Below are positions 7,532 to 16,064 of a DNA stretch of 36,347 nt, piece after piece. The translations under genes and the position numbers were made by a program. Every line of letters starts with the position of its first letter. Position 1 is the first letter of the stretch. The stretch spans positions 1-36,347 of the forward strand of contig JANQRV010000547.1 in NCBI GenBank assembly GCA_028284395.1, in the 5' to 3' direction. Source of the stretch: Saprospiraceae bacterium (GTDB taxonomy: Bacteria > Bacteroidota > Bacteroidia > Chitinophagales > Saprospiraceae). The notes beneath the pieces are model-generated. The model ran no database searches and was not told the DNA's origin. It was given only the letters and a program-made list of their open reading frames with translations.

Positions 7532-8965
7532 ATGAAAATTGTCGACCATCAGAATACGAAAATCGTTGCTACAGTGGGGCCTGCGTCAAGAAGCTATGAA
7601 ACACTTCTTAAATTGGTGCAGGCAGGAGTAGATGTTTTCAGGCTCAACTTTTCTCATGGGACCCACGACGACCATCTTGAAGTGATCAACCACATTTCTT
7701 ATATCAATAATAAGTATGGAACACATGTTAGCATTCTGGCTGATCTACAAGGCCCTAAGCTGCGAGTAGGGGAAATTGAAAATAATGGGATTGATATTAA
7801 AGAAGGAGAAATTCTCACTTTTGTAAACGAGCAATGTGTTGGTACCAAGGAAAAGATCTACATGAGTTATGATAGCTTTGCTGCAGACGTTAAAAAAGGA
7901 GAAAGAGTCTTGGTGGATGATGGCAAGTTAGTACTGGAAGTGGTTGAAACAAACAAGAAAGACCAAGTCAAACTAAAGGTTATATTTGGTGGAATCCTTT
8001 CTTCGCGCAAGGGTGTAAATCTCCCCAATACCAAAATCTCGCTTCCATCTATTACCTCTAAAGACGAAAGAGACCTGCAATTCATTTTGACACAACCCGT
8101 CAATTGGATTGCACTTTCCTTTGTACGGACCCATCATGAGTTAAAGGATCTTCGTAAACAACTGGATAAAGTTGGGCATCCTGCCAAGATCGTTGCAAAA
8201 ATCGAAAAACCCGAAGCTGTTGAGAACATTGACAATATCATTAAGCATACCAATGCAGTCATGGTAGCAAGGGGCGATCTTGGTATAGAAGTTCCGATGG
8301 AAAGACTCCCTGGTATTCAGAAGTCGATCATTTCCAAAGCTATTCAAAGAGCTCGGCCCGTGATCGTCGCCACCCAGATGATGGAAAGTATGGTCAACAA
8401 CCCTTCTCCTACCAGAGCAGAGATCACAGATGTAGCAAATGCGGTTTGGGATGGAGCCGATGCGGTCATGCTTAGCGGAGAAACTTCGGTGGGTAAACAT
8501 CCTATCAAGGTCGTGCAGGCAATGAACAAGATCATTGATGAAGCGGAAAAACATACGCTTAATGTTGCCCAATCTCCATTCCCATCCCCAAAATCAAGGA
8601 CATTCATCTCCGATATTGTTTGCTTCAATGCTGCCCAGGCTGCCGAAAAAATCAAGGCGAAAGGCATTGTTGGCATGACAAGCTCTGGCTATACTGCCTT
8701 CAAGCTTTCGAGTTTCCGCCCGAAGAATGAGATTTACATCTTTTCTGATAAAATGCATATGTTGGCAACCCTCAATTTAGTTTGGGGGGTTCGTTGTTAT
8801 TACTATGACCGTTTCACGACTACGGATGAAACTATTGACGACGTAATACAGATTCTTAAGAAAGCCGGTAAGATTAATGAAGGTGATGTCGTTGTTAATA
8901 CCGGTAGCATGCCTCTTGAAAAAAGACATCGTACCAATATGCTGAAAATCACTCAAGTTACCTGA
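7532..8965 (+). CDS. pyk: Pyruvate kinase
   Basis: Pyruvate kinase makes ATP and pyruvate from phosphoenolpyruvate and ADP in the last step of glycolysis. The 477-residue length is that of the short bacterial form, with the A/B/A barrel and C domain and no extra C-terminal PEP-utiliser-like domain. Visible motifs: TKIVATVGPAS, FRLNFSHGTHDDH, ILADLQGPKLRVGEI, the active-site block AKIEKPEAVENID...VMVARGDLGIEVP, ATQMMESMVNNPSPTRAEI and WDGADAVMLSGETSVGKHP. The C-terminal regulatory domain ends GDVVVNTGSMPLEKRHRTNML. The ATG at 7532 starts directly on conserved sequence. It is a single-gene unit with its own candidate promoter, and no clear terminator hairpin follows it. Confidence 0.97.
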   Translation: MKIVDHQNTKIVATVGPASRSYETLLKLVQAGVDVFRLNFSHGTHDDHLEVINHISYINNKYGTHVSILADLQGPKLRVGEIENNGIDIKEGEILTFVNEQCVGTKEKIYMSYDSFAADVKKGERVLVDDGKLVLEVVETNKKDQVKLKVIFGGILSSRKGVNLPNTKISLPSITSKDERDLQFILTQPVNWIALSFVRTHHELKDLRKQLDKVGHPAKIVAKIEKPEAVENIDNIIKHTNAVMVARGDLGIEVPMERLPGIQKSIISKAIQRARPVIVATQMMESMVNNPSPTRAEITDVANAVWDGADAVMLSGETSVGKHPIKVVQAMNKIIDEAEKHTLNVAQSPFPSPKSRTFISDIVCFNAAQAAEKIKAKGIVGMTSSGYTAFKLSSFRPKNEIYIFSDKMHMLATLNLVWGVRCYYYDRFTTTDETIDDVIQILKKAGKINEGDVVVNTGSMPLEKRHRTNMLKITQVT

Positions 8966-9160
8966 TCAGCAAATTAATTCTCCCGCCGTTTTCTCATTCT
9001 CCACAATTTTGGCCCAAATCAAGGCAACAAGGTCATAAATAATACTGTTATACGCTTTAGAGTTCTTCATTGTACAAAACCTTAGCTGAAATTGGAGGGA
9101 TTGAATAATGGTCTGTACTTTTATGGGAGTTCCCTTTCATTAATCAAATTGAACTTTAGT

Positions 9161-10870
9161 ATGCGACTTGATTTCCTGATGTTGTTTTCTTTTTTAATCG
9201 GTTGGTCAGGCATTGCCTTAGCGCAAGACAGAATTTCGGAGGAAGAGATCAATGTCCAAAAATTGTTCATTGACGCGCATAAGGAAAGATTACTTGGTAA
9301 TTACGATAAGGCAATTTCCATCTTAGAAGAAATCGGGAAATTTAGCAAAGAAAATCCCGCGGCATTTTTTGAGCTATCCAAGATTTATCAATTGAAGGAA
9401 GATGACGCAAAAGCAATCAGTAATATACAACAGGCTATCGAATTGGACCCTTCCAATGTGTGGTACAAACGGTTGTTAGGGCAGTTACATCAAGACAATG
9501 GTAATCTCCTCGAAGCAGCATCTGTTTACGAAAACCTGGTAAATATTGCTCCAAAGGAAAGAGAATACTATTATATGTGGGCTTTTCTCCTTGTAAAATC
9601 AAAAGAAATAGACAAGGCCATTAAAGTGTATGACCAGTTGGAGATGCAAATCGGTTTCAATGAAGAAATTGCTAGAAGAAGACATACACTTTACATGGGC
9701 CGTGGAAAGACAAAAAAAGCAGGCAGAGAATTAGAAAGGTTAGTGGAAGCCAATCCACAGAATACCGATTACCGCCACCTCCTTGCTAGTTTCTATGAAA
9801 GCATTTTTGATCACGACAATGCTGCTAAACAGTATCGCCAAATACTGGTTGTCAACCCTTACGATAGCAAGGCAAAGATAGCTCTTGCCGGAAGTAAATT
9901 GGTAGACAATCAAGAACTCAAATATATTAATTCCCTGAAGCCTATTTTCGAGCAACCAACCGTTAACATAGACTTAAAAATTGGAAAAATCATCCCGCTC
10001 ATTCAGCAGGCAGTTGATAACAAGGATCAGGAATTATCTTCGTCTTTGCTCACACTTACCGATATTTTAGAGCGTGTTCACCCGGATGAAGCAAAGGCCT
10101 TCTCTGCAGCGGGTGATCTTTTATTCTCCATGAACCGACTCGATGAAGCTCAAGTGAAGTTTGAAAAAACACTAGAATTGGATGATACGGTTTTCTCCGT
10201 TTGGGAACAACTGATGTTCATTCAATTCGAACGGAAAGATTATGCTGCGCTATCCAAAACATCAGAAGCAGCTATTGATTTTTTCCCGAACAAAGTGATG
10301 ACTTATTATTTTAACGGTCTAAGCAATATTCAATTGGGGGATATGGAAGAAGCCATTAGTGTCTTGGAAGAAGCCGATCTAATGACTAGAGACGATACGC
10401 GATTAAAGTCTAATATCCAGAATTTGCTTGGGAATGCTTTTCGGAAAAGTAAAAATATAGAAAAAGCTATGGCAGCCTTTGAGAAGGGACTCAAAATAAT
10501 GCCGGAAAACCCCGAAATCCTGAGCAATTACAGTAGATTGATTGCTCAAAGTAACGGGGATCTCAACAAGGCAGAAAAAATGGCGTCGAAAGCCATCCAA
10601 ATTACTTCCGGAAATGCCTCTTACCAAGCTTCTTTGGGATACATCCAATATAAGAAAAAAGAATTCTCTGAAGCAAAAAAGACCTTCGAAAGAGCAATGA
10701 ACAATGGTGGAAGCGACAATTCTTTTATCCTTGAAGGATATGGTGACGTACTGTTCCAGCTTAGGGAGGTGGATTCCGCTATTTCCTTCTGGAAAAAAGC
10801 ATTAGATGCCGGCGGAAGTGATGCAACAAATTTGAAAAGGAAAATTGCTGACCGCAAGCTGTATGAATAA
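9161..10870 (+). CDS. Exported tetratricopeptide-repeat protein
   Basis: The frame is open from 9092, but the ATG at 9161 is preferred because it gives a clean signal peptide (MRLDFLMLFSFLIGWSGIALAQ). The product is then 569 residues. The mature part consists almost entirely of TPR-type helical hairpins, for example AAFFELSKIYQLKEDDAKAI, AAKQYRQILVVNPYDSKAKI and IEKAMAAFEKGLKIMPENPE, about a dozen or more units. TPR arrays are protein-binding scaffolds, so this is likely a periplasmic adaptor. The stop overlaps the start of the DUF4292 gene by 8 bp (ATGAATAA), which suggests translational coupling. The TPR / DUF4292 / M23-like trio is a recurring Bacteroidota arrangement, which suggests a shared envelope function. 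Confidence 0.8.
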   Translation: MRLDFLMLFSFLIGWSGIALAQDRISEEEINVQKLFIDAHKERLLGNYDKAISILEEIGKFSKENPAAFFELSKIYQLKEDDAKAISNIQQAIELDPSNVWYKRLLGQLHQDNGNLLEAASVYENLVNIAPKEREYYYMWAFLLVKSKEIDKAIKVYDQLEMQIGFNEEIARRRHTLYMGRGKTKKAGRELERLVEANPQNTDYRHLLASFYESIFDHDNAAKQYRQILVVNPYDSKAKIALAGSKLVDNQELKYINSLKPIFEQPTVNIDLKIGKIIPLIQQAVDNKDQELSSSLLTLTDILERVHPDEAKAFSAAGDLLFSMNRLDEAQVKFEKTLELDDTVFSVWEQLMFIQFERKDYAALSKTSEAAIDFFPNKVMTYYFNGLSNIQLGDMEEAISVLEEADLMTRDDTRLKSNIQNLLGNAFRKSKNIEKAMAAFEKGLKIMPENPEILSNYSRLIAQSNGDLNKAEKMASKAIQITSGNASYQASLGYIQYKKKEFSEAKKTFERAMNNGGSDNSFILEGYGDVLFQLREVDSAISFWKKALDAGGSDATNLKRKIADRKLYE

Positions 10871-11633
10871 ATATAATCTCCTATTGGTTTTAGTGGTAGC
10901 TTCTATTGTCCTGAATTGTTCTGGCAGCAAAAAATTAGTGACTGCTGAGAAATTAAAGAAGCAACCGACGGCCCAATCCCTGTTGACCTATCTATCTGAC
11001 AAGGAAGTTCAATCAGAGTGGTTCACGGCGAAGGCAAAACTGCATTATGAAGATGACGTGCAAACACTCAATGCGTCTCTAACCTTGAGAATGAAAACGG
11101 ACAGTGTCATTTGGATGAGCATCAAGAAGTACGGTGTTGAAGCTGCTCGCATCAAAATCGTTCCGGATTCTATCCTGGTAATTAACCGGATTGAAAAACA
11201 ATATGCCATTATACCAATGTCTTATGTAGAGAAACAATACAATATCCCGGCCAGTTTTGAAAATCTAGAATCCCTAGTGAGGGGAGGTATTCCTTTTGAA
11301 AGCAGCACATTGCGGACATTAAATATCCAGGAAAACAGCTACTTATTAAGCAGTGAAGACGGACAAGCATCCACTTCCATTGGGGTCGATAAAGAGGAGC
11401 TATTGTTAGAGCACTTGAAAATGCGATCAGATGATAAGTTACTCAATATTAGCCTTGAGAACTATGCCGAACTAAGTGATCAGCAGATTTTTTCGTATCT
11501 TCGCCGTATCGAAATACTCAGCAAAACACTTGGGCAAATTAGCTGCTACCTTAATTTTTCAAAAGTTGATTTCAGCATCCCTAAGAACATAAAGTTTGAT
11601 ATTCCGGAAAAATACACACCAATGGAATTCTAA
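10863..11633 (+). CDS. DUF4292 lipoprotein, LolB-like
   Basis: Translation from the ATG at 10863 gives MNKYNLLLVLVVASIVLNC, a lipoprotein signal peptide with the lipid-modified Cys at residue 19 followed by SGSKK. The product is 256 residues. The body fits DUF4292: SEWFTAKAKLHYEDD, LTLRMKTDSVIWMSIKKYGVEAARIKI, a predicted concave beta-sheet, and LESLVRGGIPF. I infer a LolA/LolB-like lipid-binding fold from the 'DSVIWMSI..YGVEAAR' pattern, which resembles LolB, and from the lipoprotein nature. If correct, it could accept lipoproteins at the outer membrane. The gene overlaps both neighbours (8 bp upstream, 38 bp downstream if the TTG start of the next gene is used), so the three proteins are probably made together. 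Confidence 0.75.
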   Translation: MNKYNLLLVLVVASIVLNCSGSKKLVTAEKLKKQPTAQSLLTYLSDKEVQSEWFTAKAKLHYEDDVQTLNASLTLRMKTDSVIWMSIKKYGVEAARIKIVPDSILVINRIEKQYAIIPMSYVEKQYNIPASFENLESLVRGGIPFESSTLRTLNIQENSYLLSSEDGQASTSIGVDKEELLLEHLKMRSDDKLLNISLENYAELSDQQIFSYLRRIEILSKTLGQISCYLNFSKVDFSIPKNIKFDIPEKYTPMEF

Positions 11634-12837
11634 CGGTTATTGGAACTTTTTGGCAATACTTCTGCTATTGTTTTTCAGTGATCCAATCAATTCTTTCGCT
11701 CAATCTCGGGTTGAGTTAGAAAGGCAGCGTGCTGAACTTATACGAGAAATAGAAAAAACAACCACCAAGCTCAATCAAACTCAGAAAAACAAAAAGAATA
11801 CATTTAACGCTTTCTCTTCCCTTCGAAATCAAGTAGAAAACCGACAAACCTTAATTGCCACCATTACTCAACAAGTAGAGTTATCCGATCAACGGATTAA
11901 TCAAATTAACCTGCGTCTAGATACAATTGAGATCAATTTGACAGAATTGGAGACCGAATACGGTCAACTCCTTAAGAATGCCTATCGGCTGAAAGTCAAT
12001 AAAAACTGGTTCCTGTTCCTCCTTTCGGCTAAAAGCATCAACGACTCCTTTAAAAGATGGCGGTATATCAAACAAATGGAATCTTATCGAAAACGACATA
12101 TGAGGTTACTGCTTGAGACCAGCTCCGAACTCGAAATTAGGAAGCAAGAGCTAGAAAGAGAAAAAACAGAAAAAATCTACTTGTTGGAAACTGTTGAGGA
12201 ACAAAACAGGTTACTCTATTCAGAATTAAATAGAAAGAGTAGCCTGCTGAATTCACTTTCTGTCAGCGAGAAGAAACTGATTCAGGCCTTAAACAGACAA
12301 AAGGCAGATGAAGAAAAATTAAGCATTGCCATTCGATCCATTATCGAGCGTGCCATTGCTGCAGCTGGAACACCTGATGTCAAGCGGACGGTCCCTGCTC
12401 TTGGCAATACAGCACTGGATAGTGAGAGCAGGAGGTTTTTCGCCAATCGGGGTCAGCTCCCTTGGCCATTGGAAAAAGCAGTCATTACAAAACAATTTGG
12501 CAAGCAAGTGCACGCTAGTGTAAAAACCATTCAAGTGACAAATAATGGGATTGACTTGAGGGGGAATAGCTCTTCGACGGAAGTGTCAGCAGTATTTAAT
12601 GGAACTGTTGTGGGCATCCAATTCATTCCAGGTTTCAAAAATACCGTTATTGTCAAACATGGCATTTTTTACACCGTATACTCTAATCTTGAAGAAGTCT
12701 TTATTGAAAGAGGAGACAATGTTGGGAACCAGCAAATCATTGGTAGATTAAATAAGAAAAAACCGGAATTGCACTTCGAAGTATGGCAAGAAAAAAAGAG
12801 GTTAAATCCCATATCTTGGCTAGTCCGGAAATCTTGA
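11596..12837 (+). CDS. EnvC-like murein hydrolase activator (degenerate LytM)
   Basis: About 413 residues: a signal segment (NFLAILLLLFFSDPINSFAQ), a long coiled coil (about 38-265, starting SRVELERQRAELIREIEKTT), and a C-terminal LytM/M23-type domain (about 290-413). The zinc and catalytic positions are replaced: HxGxD reads NNGID, the YxHL histidine reads YSNL, and HxH reads ELHF. Loss of these residues is the signature of EnvC/NlpD-type proteins, which activate amidases rather than cut peptidoglycan. No ATG is possible near the 5' end. An in-frame TAA lies at 11590-11592, so translation must begin at TTG 11596 or TTG 11650 (the latter giving a short MAILLLLFF signal peptide) or by coupling from DUF4292. 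It lies 24 bp upstream of hflX. Confidence 0.8.
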   Translation: MIFRKNTHQWNSNGYWNFLAILLLLFFSDPINSFAQSRVELERQRAELIREIEKTTTKLNQTQKNKKNTFNAFSSLRNQVENRQTLIATITQQVELSDQRINQINLRLDTIEINLTELETEYGQLLKNAYRLKVNKNWFLFLLSAKSINDSFKRWRYIKQMESYRKRHMRLLLETSSELEIRKQELEREKTEKIYLLETVEEQNRLLYSELNRKSSLLNSLSVSEKKLIQALNRQKADEEKLSIAIRSIIERAIAAAGTPDVKRTVPALGNTALDSESRRFFANRGQLPWPLEKAVITKQFGKQVHASVKTIQVTNNGIDLRGNSSSTEVSAVFNGTVVGIQFIPGFKNTVIVKHGIFYTVYSNLEEVFIERGDNVGNQQIIGRLNKKKPELHFEVWQEKKRLNPISWLVRKS

Positions 12838-12861
12838 TTTCTTATTAGAAAAGAACGAATT

Positions 12862-14082
12862 ATGGGTAATGATTGGAATTTAGGTGAGGCGCAGCAAAAA
12901 AAAGGATTAAACAAAGAAATCGAATATGCTGTCTTGGTCGGAATTGTTCAAGTGAACCAAACCGAAGAGTTGGTTCAAGAATACTTGGATGAGCTCGAAT
13001 TTTTGGCAGCTACTGCTGGTGCCCAGTGCCTAAAGAGATACATACAGAAACTTTCTAGGCCTGACCCCAGAACTTTCATAGGTAAAGGGAAATTAGAGGA
13101 GATCAGAGAATTTGTAGAGGAGAACGATGCAATTAGCATGGTCATTTTTGATGATGATCTTACCGGTAAGCAGGTAAGCATTTTAGAAGAAAAATTGAAA
13201 GTAAAAATTATTGACCGAAGCTCGTTGATCCTCGACATTTTTGCCAACCGGGCTCAAACAGCACAGGCAAAAACCCAGGTAGAATTAGCACAAATGCAAT
13301 ATCTCCTGCCCAGACTTCGTGGTCTGTGGACCCACCTTGAAAGGCAACGTGGGGGGATTGGCATGCGCGGTCCCGGAGAACAAGAAATCGAAACTGACCG
13401 GCGTATCATACGAGATAAAATATCCCTTCTAAAAAATAAACTAGAGAGAATTGATCGCCAAAATCAGACTAGACGTAAAAATCGCGGTCAGCTAATTCGG
13501 GTTGCCCTGGTTGGATATACCAATGTGGGCAAATCAACATTAATGAATTTACTCAGTAAATCGGAAGTATTCGCCGAAAATAAACTGTTTGCCACACTAG
13601 ATACCACAGTGCGGAAGGTCGTACTGGAGAATGTCCCATTTCTTCTGTCCGATACAGTTGGTTTCATCCGTAAATTACCACATCACCTGATTGAAAGCTT
13701 CAAATCTACCTTAGACGAAGTTAGAGAAAGTGATATTCTATTACATGTCGTCGACATTGCCCACAGCCGACATGAAGAACACATTCATACGGTTAATAAA
13801 ACTTTGAGAGATCTTGAAGCTTTTGACAAGCCAACTTTGCTTGTCTTTAATAAGATCGATCTCTTCCGGAAAAAAAATTATGATTTATATGTAGATGCTG
13901 AGGCAAAACAAGAAATCGAAGAAGGGATCCGGGGGAATCTACAATATCAATTTCAACATGAAAATGTTTTCATTTCCGCACTTTCAAAGGAAGGAATTCC
14001 CAATTTGAGAGAGGAGATCCTCCGGTTGGTCAAAGACCAATATATGGTGAGGTACCCCTATCAAACTAAACTATATTGGTAG
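12862..14082 (+). CDS. hflX: Ribosome-associated GTPase HflX
   Basis: HflX is a GTPase that binds 50S and stalled 70S ribosomes and splits them after stress. The 406 residues show the N-terminal nucleotide-binding-like HflX domain (PDPRTFIGKGKLEEI, VIFDDDLTGKQ), the family signature RGGIGMRGPGEQEIETDRR and a coiled linker. The GTPase domain follows, with G1 GYTNVGKST at 218-226, switch motif ATLDTT, G3 DTVGF at 264-268 and G4 NKID at 330-333. ATG at 12862. It follows the EnvC-like gene by 24 bp and precedes the M29 peptidase by 5 bp, so it probably shares their transcript. Confidence 0.95.
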   Translation: MGNDWNLGEAQQKKGLNKEIEYAVLVGIVQVNQTEELVQEYLDELEFLAATAGAQCLKRYIQKLSRPDPRTFIGKGKLEEIREFVEENDAISMVIFDDDLTGKQVSILEEKLKVKIIDRSSLILDIFANRAQTAQAKTQVELAQMQYLLPRLRGLWTHLERQRGGIGMRGPGEQEIETDRRIIRDKISLLKNKLERIDRQNQTRRKNRGQLIRVALVGYTNVGKSTLMNLLSKSEVFAENKLFATLDTTVRKVVLENVPFLLSDTVGFIRKLPHHLIESFKSTLDEVRESDILLHVVDIAHSRHEEHIHTVNKTLRDLEAFDKPTLLVFNKIDLFRKKNYDLYVDAEAKQEIEEGIRGNLQYQFQHENVFISALSKEGIPNLREEILRLVKDQYMVRYPYQTKLYW

Positions 14083-14087
14083 AATAT

Positions 14088-15188
14088 ATGCAAAGCATTT
14101 TAGAAAAATATGCCGACTTATTAGTCAACTACTGTGTAGAATTACAAGAAGGGCAAAAATTGCTCGTAAGAGCTACTACAGTTGCAGAACCCTTGGTTCG
14201 AGAAGTATTTAGAGCAGCGACGGAAGTAGGAGGCATTGTTGAAATCATTTTTAATTTTCGGGAACAGCAGAAAATCTTACTTGAAAAAGGGAGGGATCTT
14301 CAATTGAAGTATATTTCTCCACTCCACCGGGAAGCCATCCACAATTTCGACGCCTACATTTATATTCGTGCCCCCTTCAATTTAAGAGAAGAAAACAACC
14401 TAGATGCTCAAAAAGTAAAAACTCGACAAGAGGCCTTCAAGGAAATCAATAAGGTCTATTCCGAACGAACCGCTAGTCGGTCACTCAAGCGCAACCTTTG
14501 CCAATTTCCGACATTAGCAAATGCGCAGGAAGCGGGTATGTCCTTAGAAGACTACGAAAAATTTGTGTTCAGAGCTTGCAAATTGTATGATAAAAATCCC
14601 ATTGAAAGTTGGTTAGAAGTGAGAAAAGAACAACAACAGATCGTTGATTTTCTAGATCGGAGATCTACCTTCACCTTTAAGCGGGACCAGACCAATATCA
14701 CCTTTTCAACCAAAGGACGAACATGGATAAATTCCGATGGCCAAACAAACATGCCTTCGGGAGAAGTTTATACCTCTCCTGTTGAGGATTCCGTAAATGG
14801 CAAAATCCATTTTTCTCTTCCTGCTCTGTATGGAGGAAGGACCGTAGAGGATGTTGTACTTTGGGTGGAAGAAGGACAAATCGTCAAGTGGGAGGCAACA
14901 AGAGGAAAAGAGGTATTGGACGCCGTATTCAATATAAAAGGAGCGCGTACGTTTGGCGAAGCTGCTATTGGAACTAATTACAATATTACTCGACAGACCA
15001 ACAACATCCTTTTTGACGAGAAAATAGGGGGGACCGTTCATATGGCTATCGGCCAGTCCTATTTGCAGGCAGGTGGAAAAAACCACTCTTCCATACACTG
15101 GGATATGATCACGGAAATGCAGCATGGAGGGACAATCTGGGCAGACGGCGAAAAGATTTATGAGAATGGAAAATTCCTGTTTCTATGA
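14088..15188 (+). CDS. M29-family metalloaminopeptidase
   Basis: M29 aminopeptidases are dinuclear-metal cytosolic exopeptidases. The 366-residue product keeps the catalytic landmarks in order: GEVYTSPVEDSVNG (metal-binding Glu), FGEAAIGTNYNI (second Glu), DEKIGGTVHMAIGQSY (His and Tyr) and SSIHWDMI (the final His and Asp). The N-terminal half is the usual VNYCVELQEGQKLLVRA...AEPLVREVFRAA. The frame opens at a TTG at 14076, but the ATG at 14088, 5 bp after the hflX stop, gives a natural N-terminus. No signal peptide is present. It is the last gene of the run starting at 9161, and no terminator hairpin was found behind it. Confidence 0.9.
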   Translation: MQSILEKYADLLVNYCVELQEGQKLLVRATTVAEPLVREVFRAATEVGGIVEIIFNFREQQKILLEKGRDLQLKYISPLHREAIHNFDAYIYIRAPFNLREENNLDAQKVKTRQEAFKEINKVYSERTASRSLKRNLCQFPTLANAQEAGMSLEDYEKFVFRACKLYDKNPIESWLEVRKEQQQIVDFLDRRSTFTFKRDQTNITFSTKGRTWINSDGQTNMPSGEVYTSPVEDSVNGKIHFSLPALYGGRTVEDVVLWVEEGQIVKWEATRGKEVLDAVFNIKGARTFGEAAIGTNYNITRQTNNILFDEKIGGTVHMAIGQSYLQAGGKNHSSIHWDMITEMQHGGTIWADGEKIYENGKFLFL

Positions 15189-15318
15189 ACCTTAACGAGC
15201 ATTGACAATTTATTGATTAATGGTTAACTTCAATGGAAGTTCACCAACAGTAGGAAATAGAAGTTTTTTTGAAACAGATATGATTTCTAAACTAAGACAA
15301 AACTAATATCCACGTACC

Positions 15319-16047
15319 GTGAACAATAACATCGCATTCTTGGAATTGAAGTACGGCAACATTTATGGAGGATACCCCAATTTCTATGCAATTAGTGAAA
15401 TCGCCTTCCTCGTTTTCGAACGCGATACCAAAAGAATCTTCCTCGAAAGTTGGATCAATGAATCTAATATCGATATTGTGAGCGTACACTCGAAGGTTAA
15501 TGGATTGGGACATACAATTGGACGTTTAAAAGAAGTTGTCAATCTTCGGACGCGTCGCAGGCGTCCCTTTGATGAAGAGTTTAGACTCGAAGAAAGAGAT
15601 ATAAAAAGGGCTTTTCAGGAATTGAGTCCGACCAGATTTGCCATCAAGAAGTTCTTGACGAAGAATACCAGAAAATATCGATTTAGAGATATGGTTACTT
15701 TTGACGGGCGTCGGGACGTATTCCTCTGCGAACGATCCGGTGGAGATTTTTCGCGTACCAATATCATCGATATTCAAAAAGATCTCAATAAAGAAACGGA
15801 TTATTTATTTTCATTGAACAAGTTATCTGTTGTAATTAATTTCGATTACGATCGCTCTTATCTCAGGTCAAACAACCTGGAATACTGGTTGCATCCAATA
15901 GCAGCTAAGCAAATCACGCCGAGATCGGCCTGTTTTGATGCCGCGAGACTAATGATGATTTACAATGAGTATACTGAACACCATGATGACTTTTTAATGA
16001 AAGGGGCACTGCTCATCAATAAGATTCAGAATGCTAACAGCAGTTAA
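15319..16047 (+). CDS. Unknown protein, possibly a decayed DEDD exonuclease
   Basis: This 242-residue cytosolic protein matches no family I can name with certainty. Its layout resembles RNase H-fold DEDDh exonucleases. AFLELKYG at 6-13 occupies the place of motif I (hDxE), with Glu9 and Lys11 instead of Asp and Glu. FDGRRDVFLCERSG (128-141, Asp133) resembles motif II and is followed by IIDIQKDL. RSACFDAARLMMIYNEY (202-218, Asp207) resembles motif III, with Arg202 where His is expected. If the alignment holds, the metal site is incomplete. Residues 79-96 are rich in Arg and acidic residues. The start must be GTG 15319, since an in-frame TAA lies at 15304-15306. Convergent with the next gene, 17 bp apart. 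Confidence 0.45.
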   Translation: MNNNIAFLELKYGNIYGGYPNFYAISEIAFLVFERDTKRIFLESWINESNIDIVSVHSKVNGLGHTIGRLKEVVNLRTRRRRPFDEEFRLEERDIKRAFQELSPTRFAIKKFLTKNTRKYRFRDMVTFDGRRDVFLCERSGGDFSRTNIIDIQKDLNKETDYLFSLNKLSVVINFDYDRSYLRSNNLEYWLHPIAAKQITPRSACFDAARLMMIYNEYTEHHDDFLMKGALLINKIQNANSS

Positions 16048-16064
16048 CCGTCAATGGTTTTCTA

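Noticed and set aside
9092..9160. Upstream start of the TPR gene
   Set aside because: It would put 23 residues before a clean signal peptide; the ATG at 9161 is preferred.
12400..12837. Active M23 endopeptidase
   Set aside because: Three of the usual His positions are replaced, so an EnvC-type activator is the better call.
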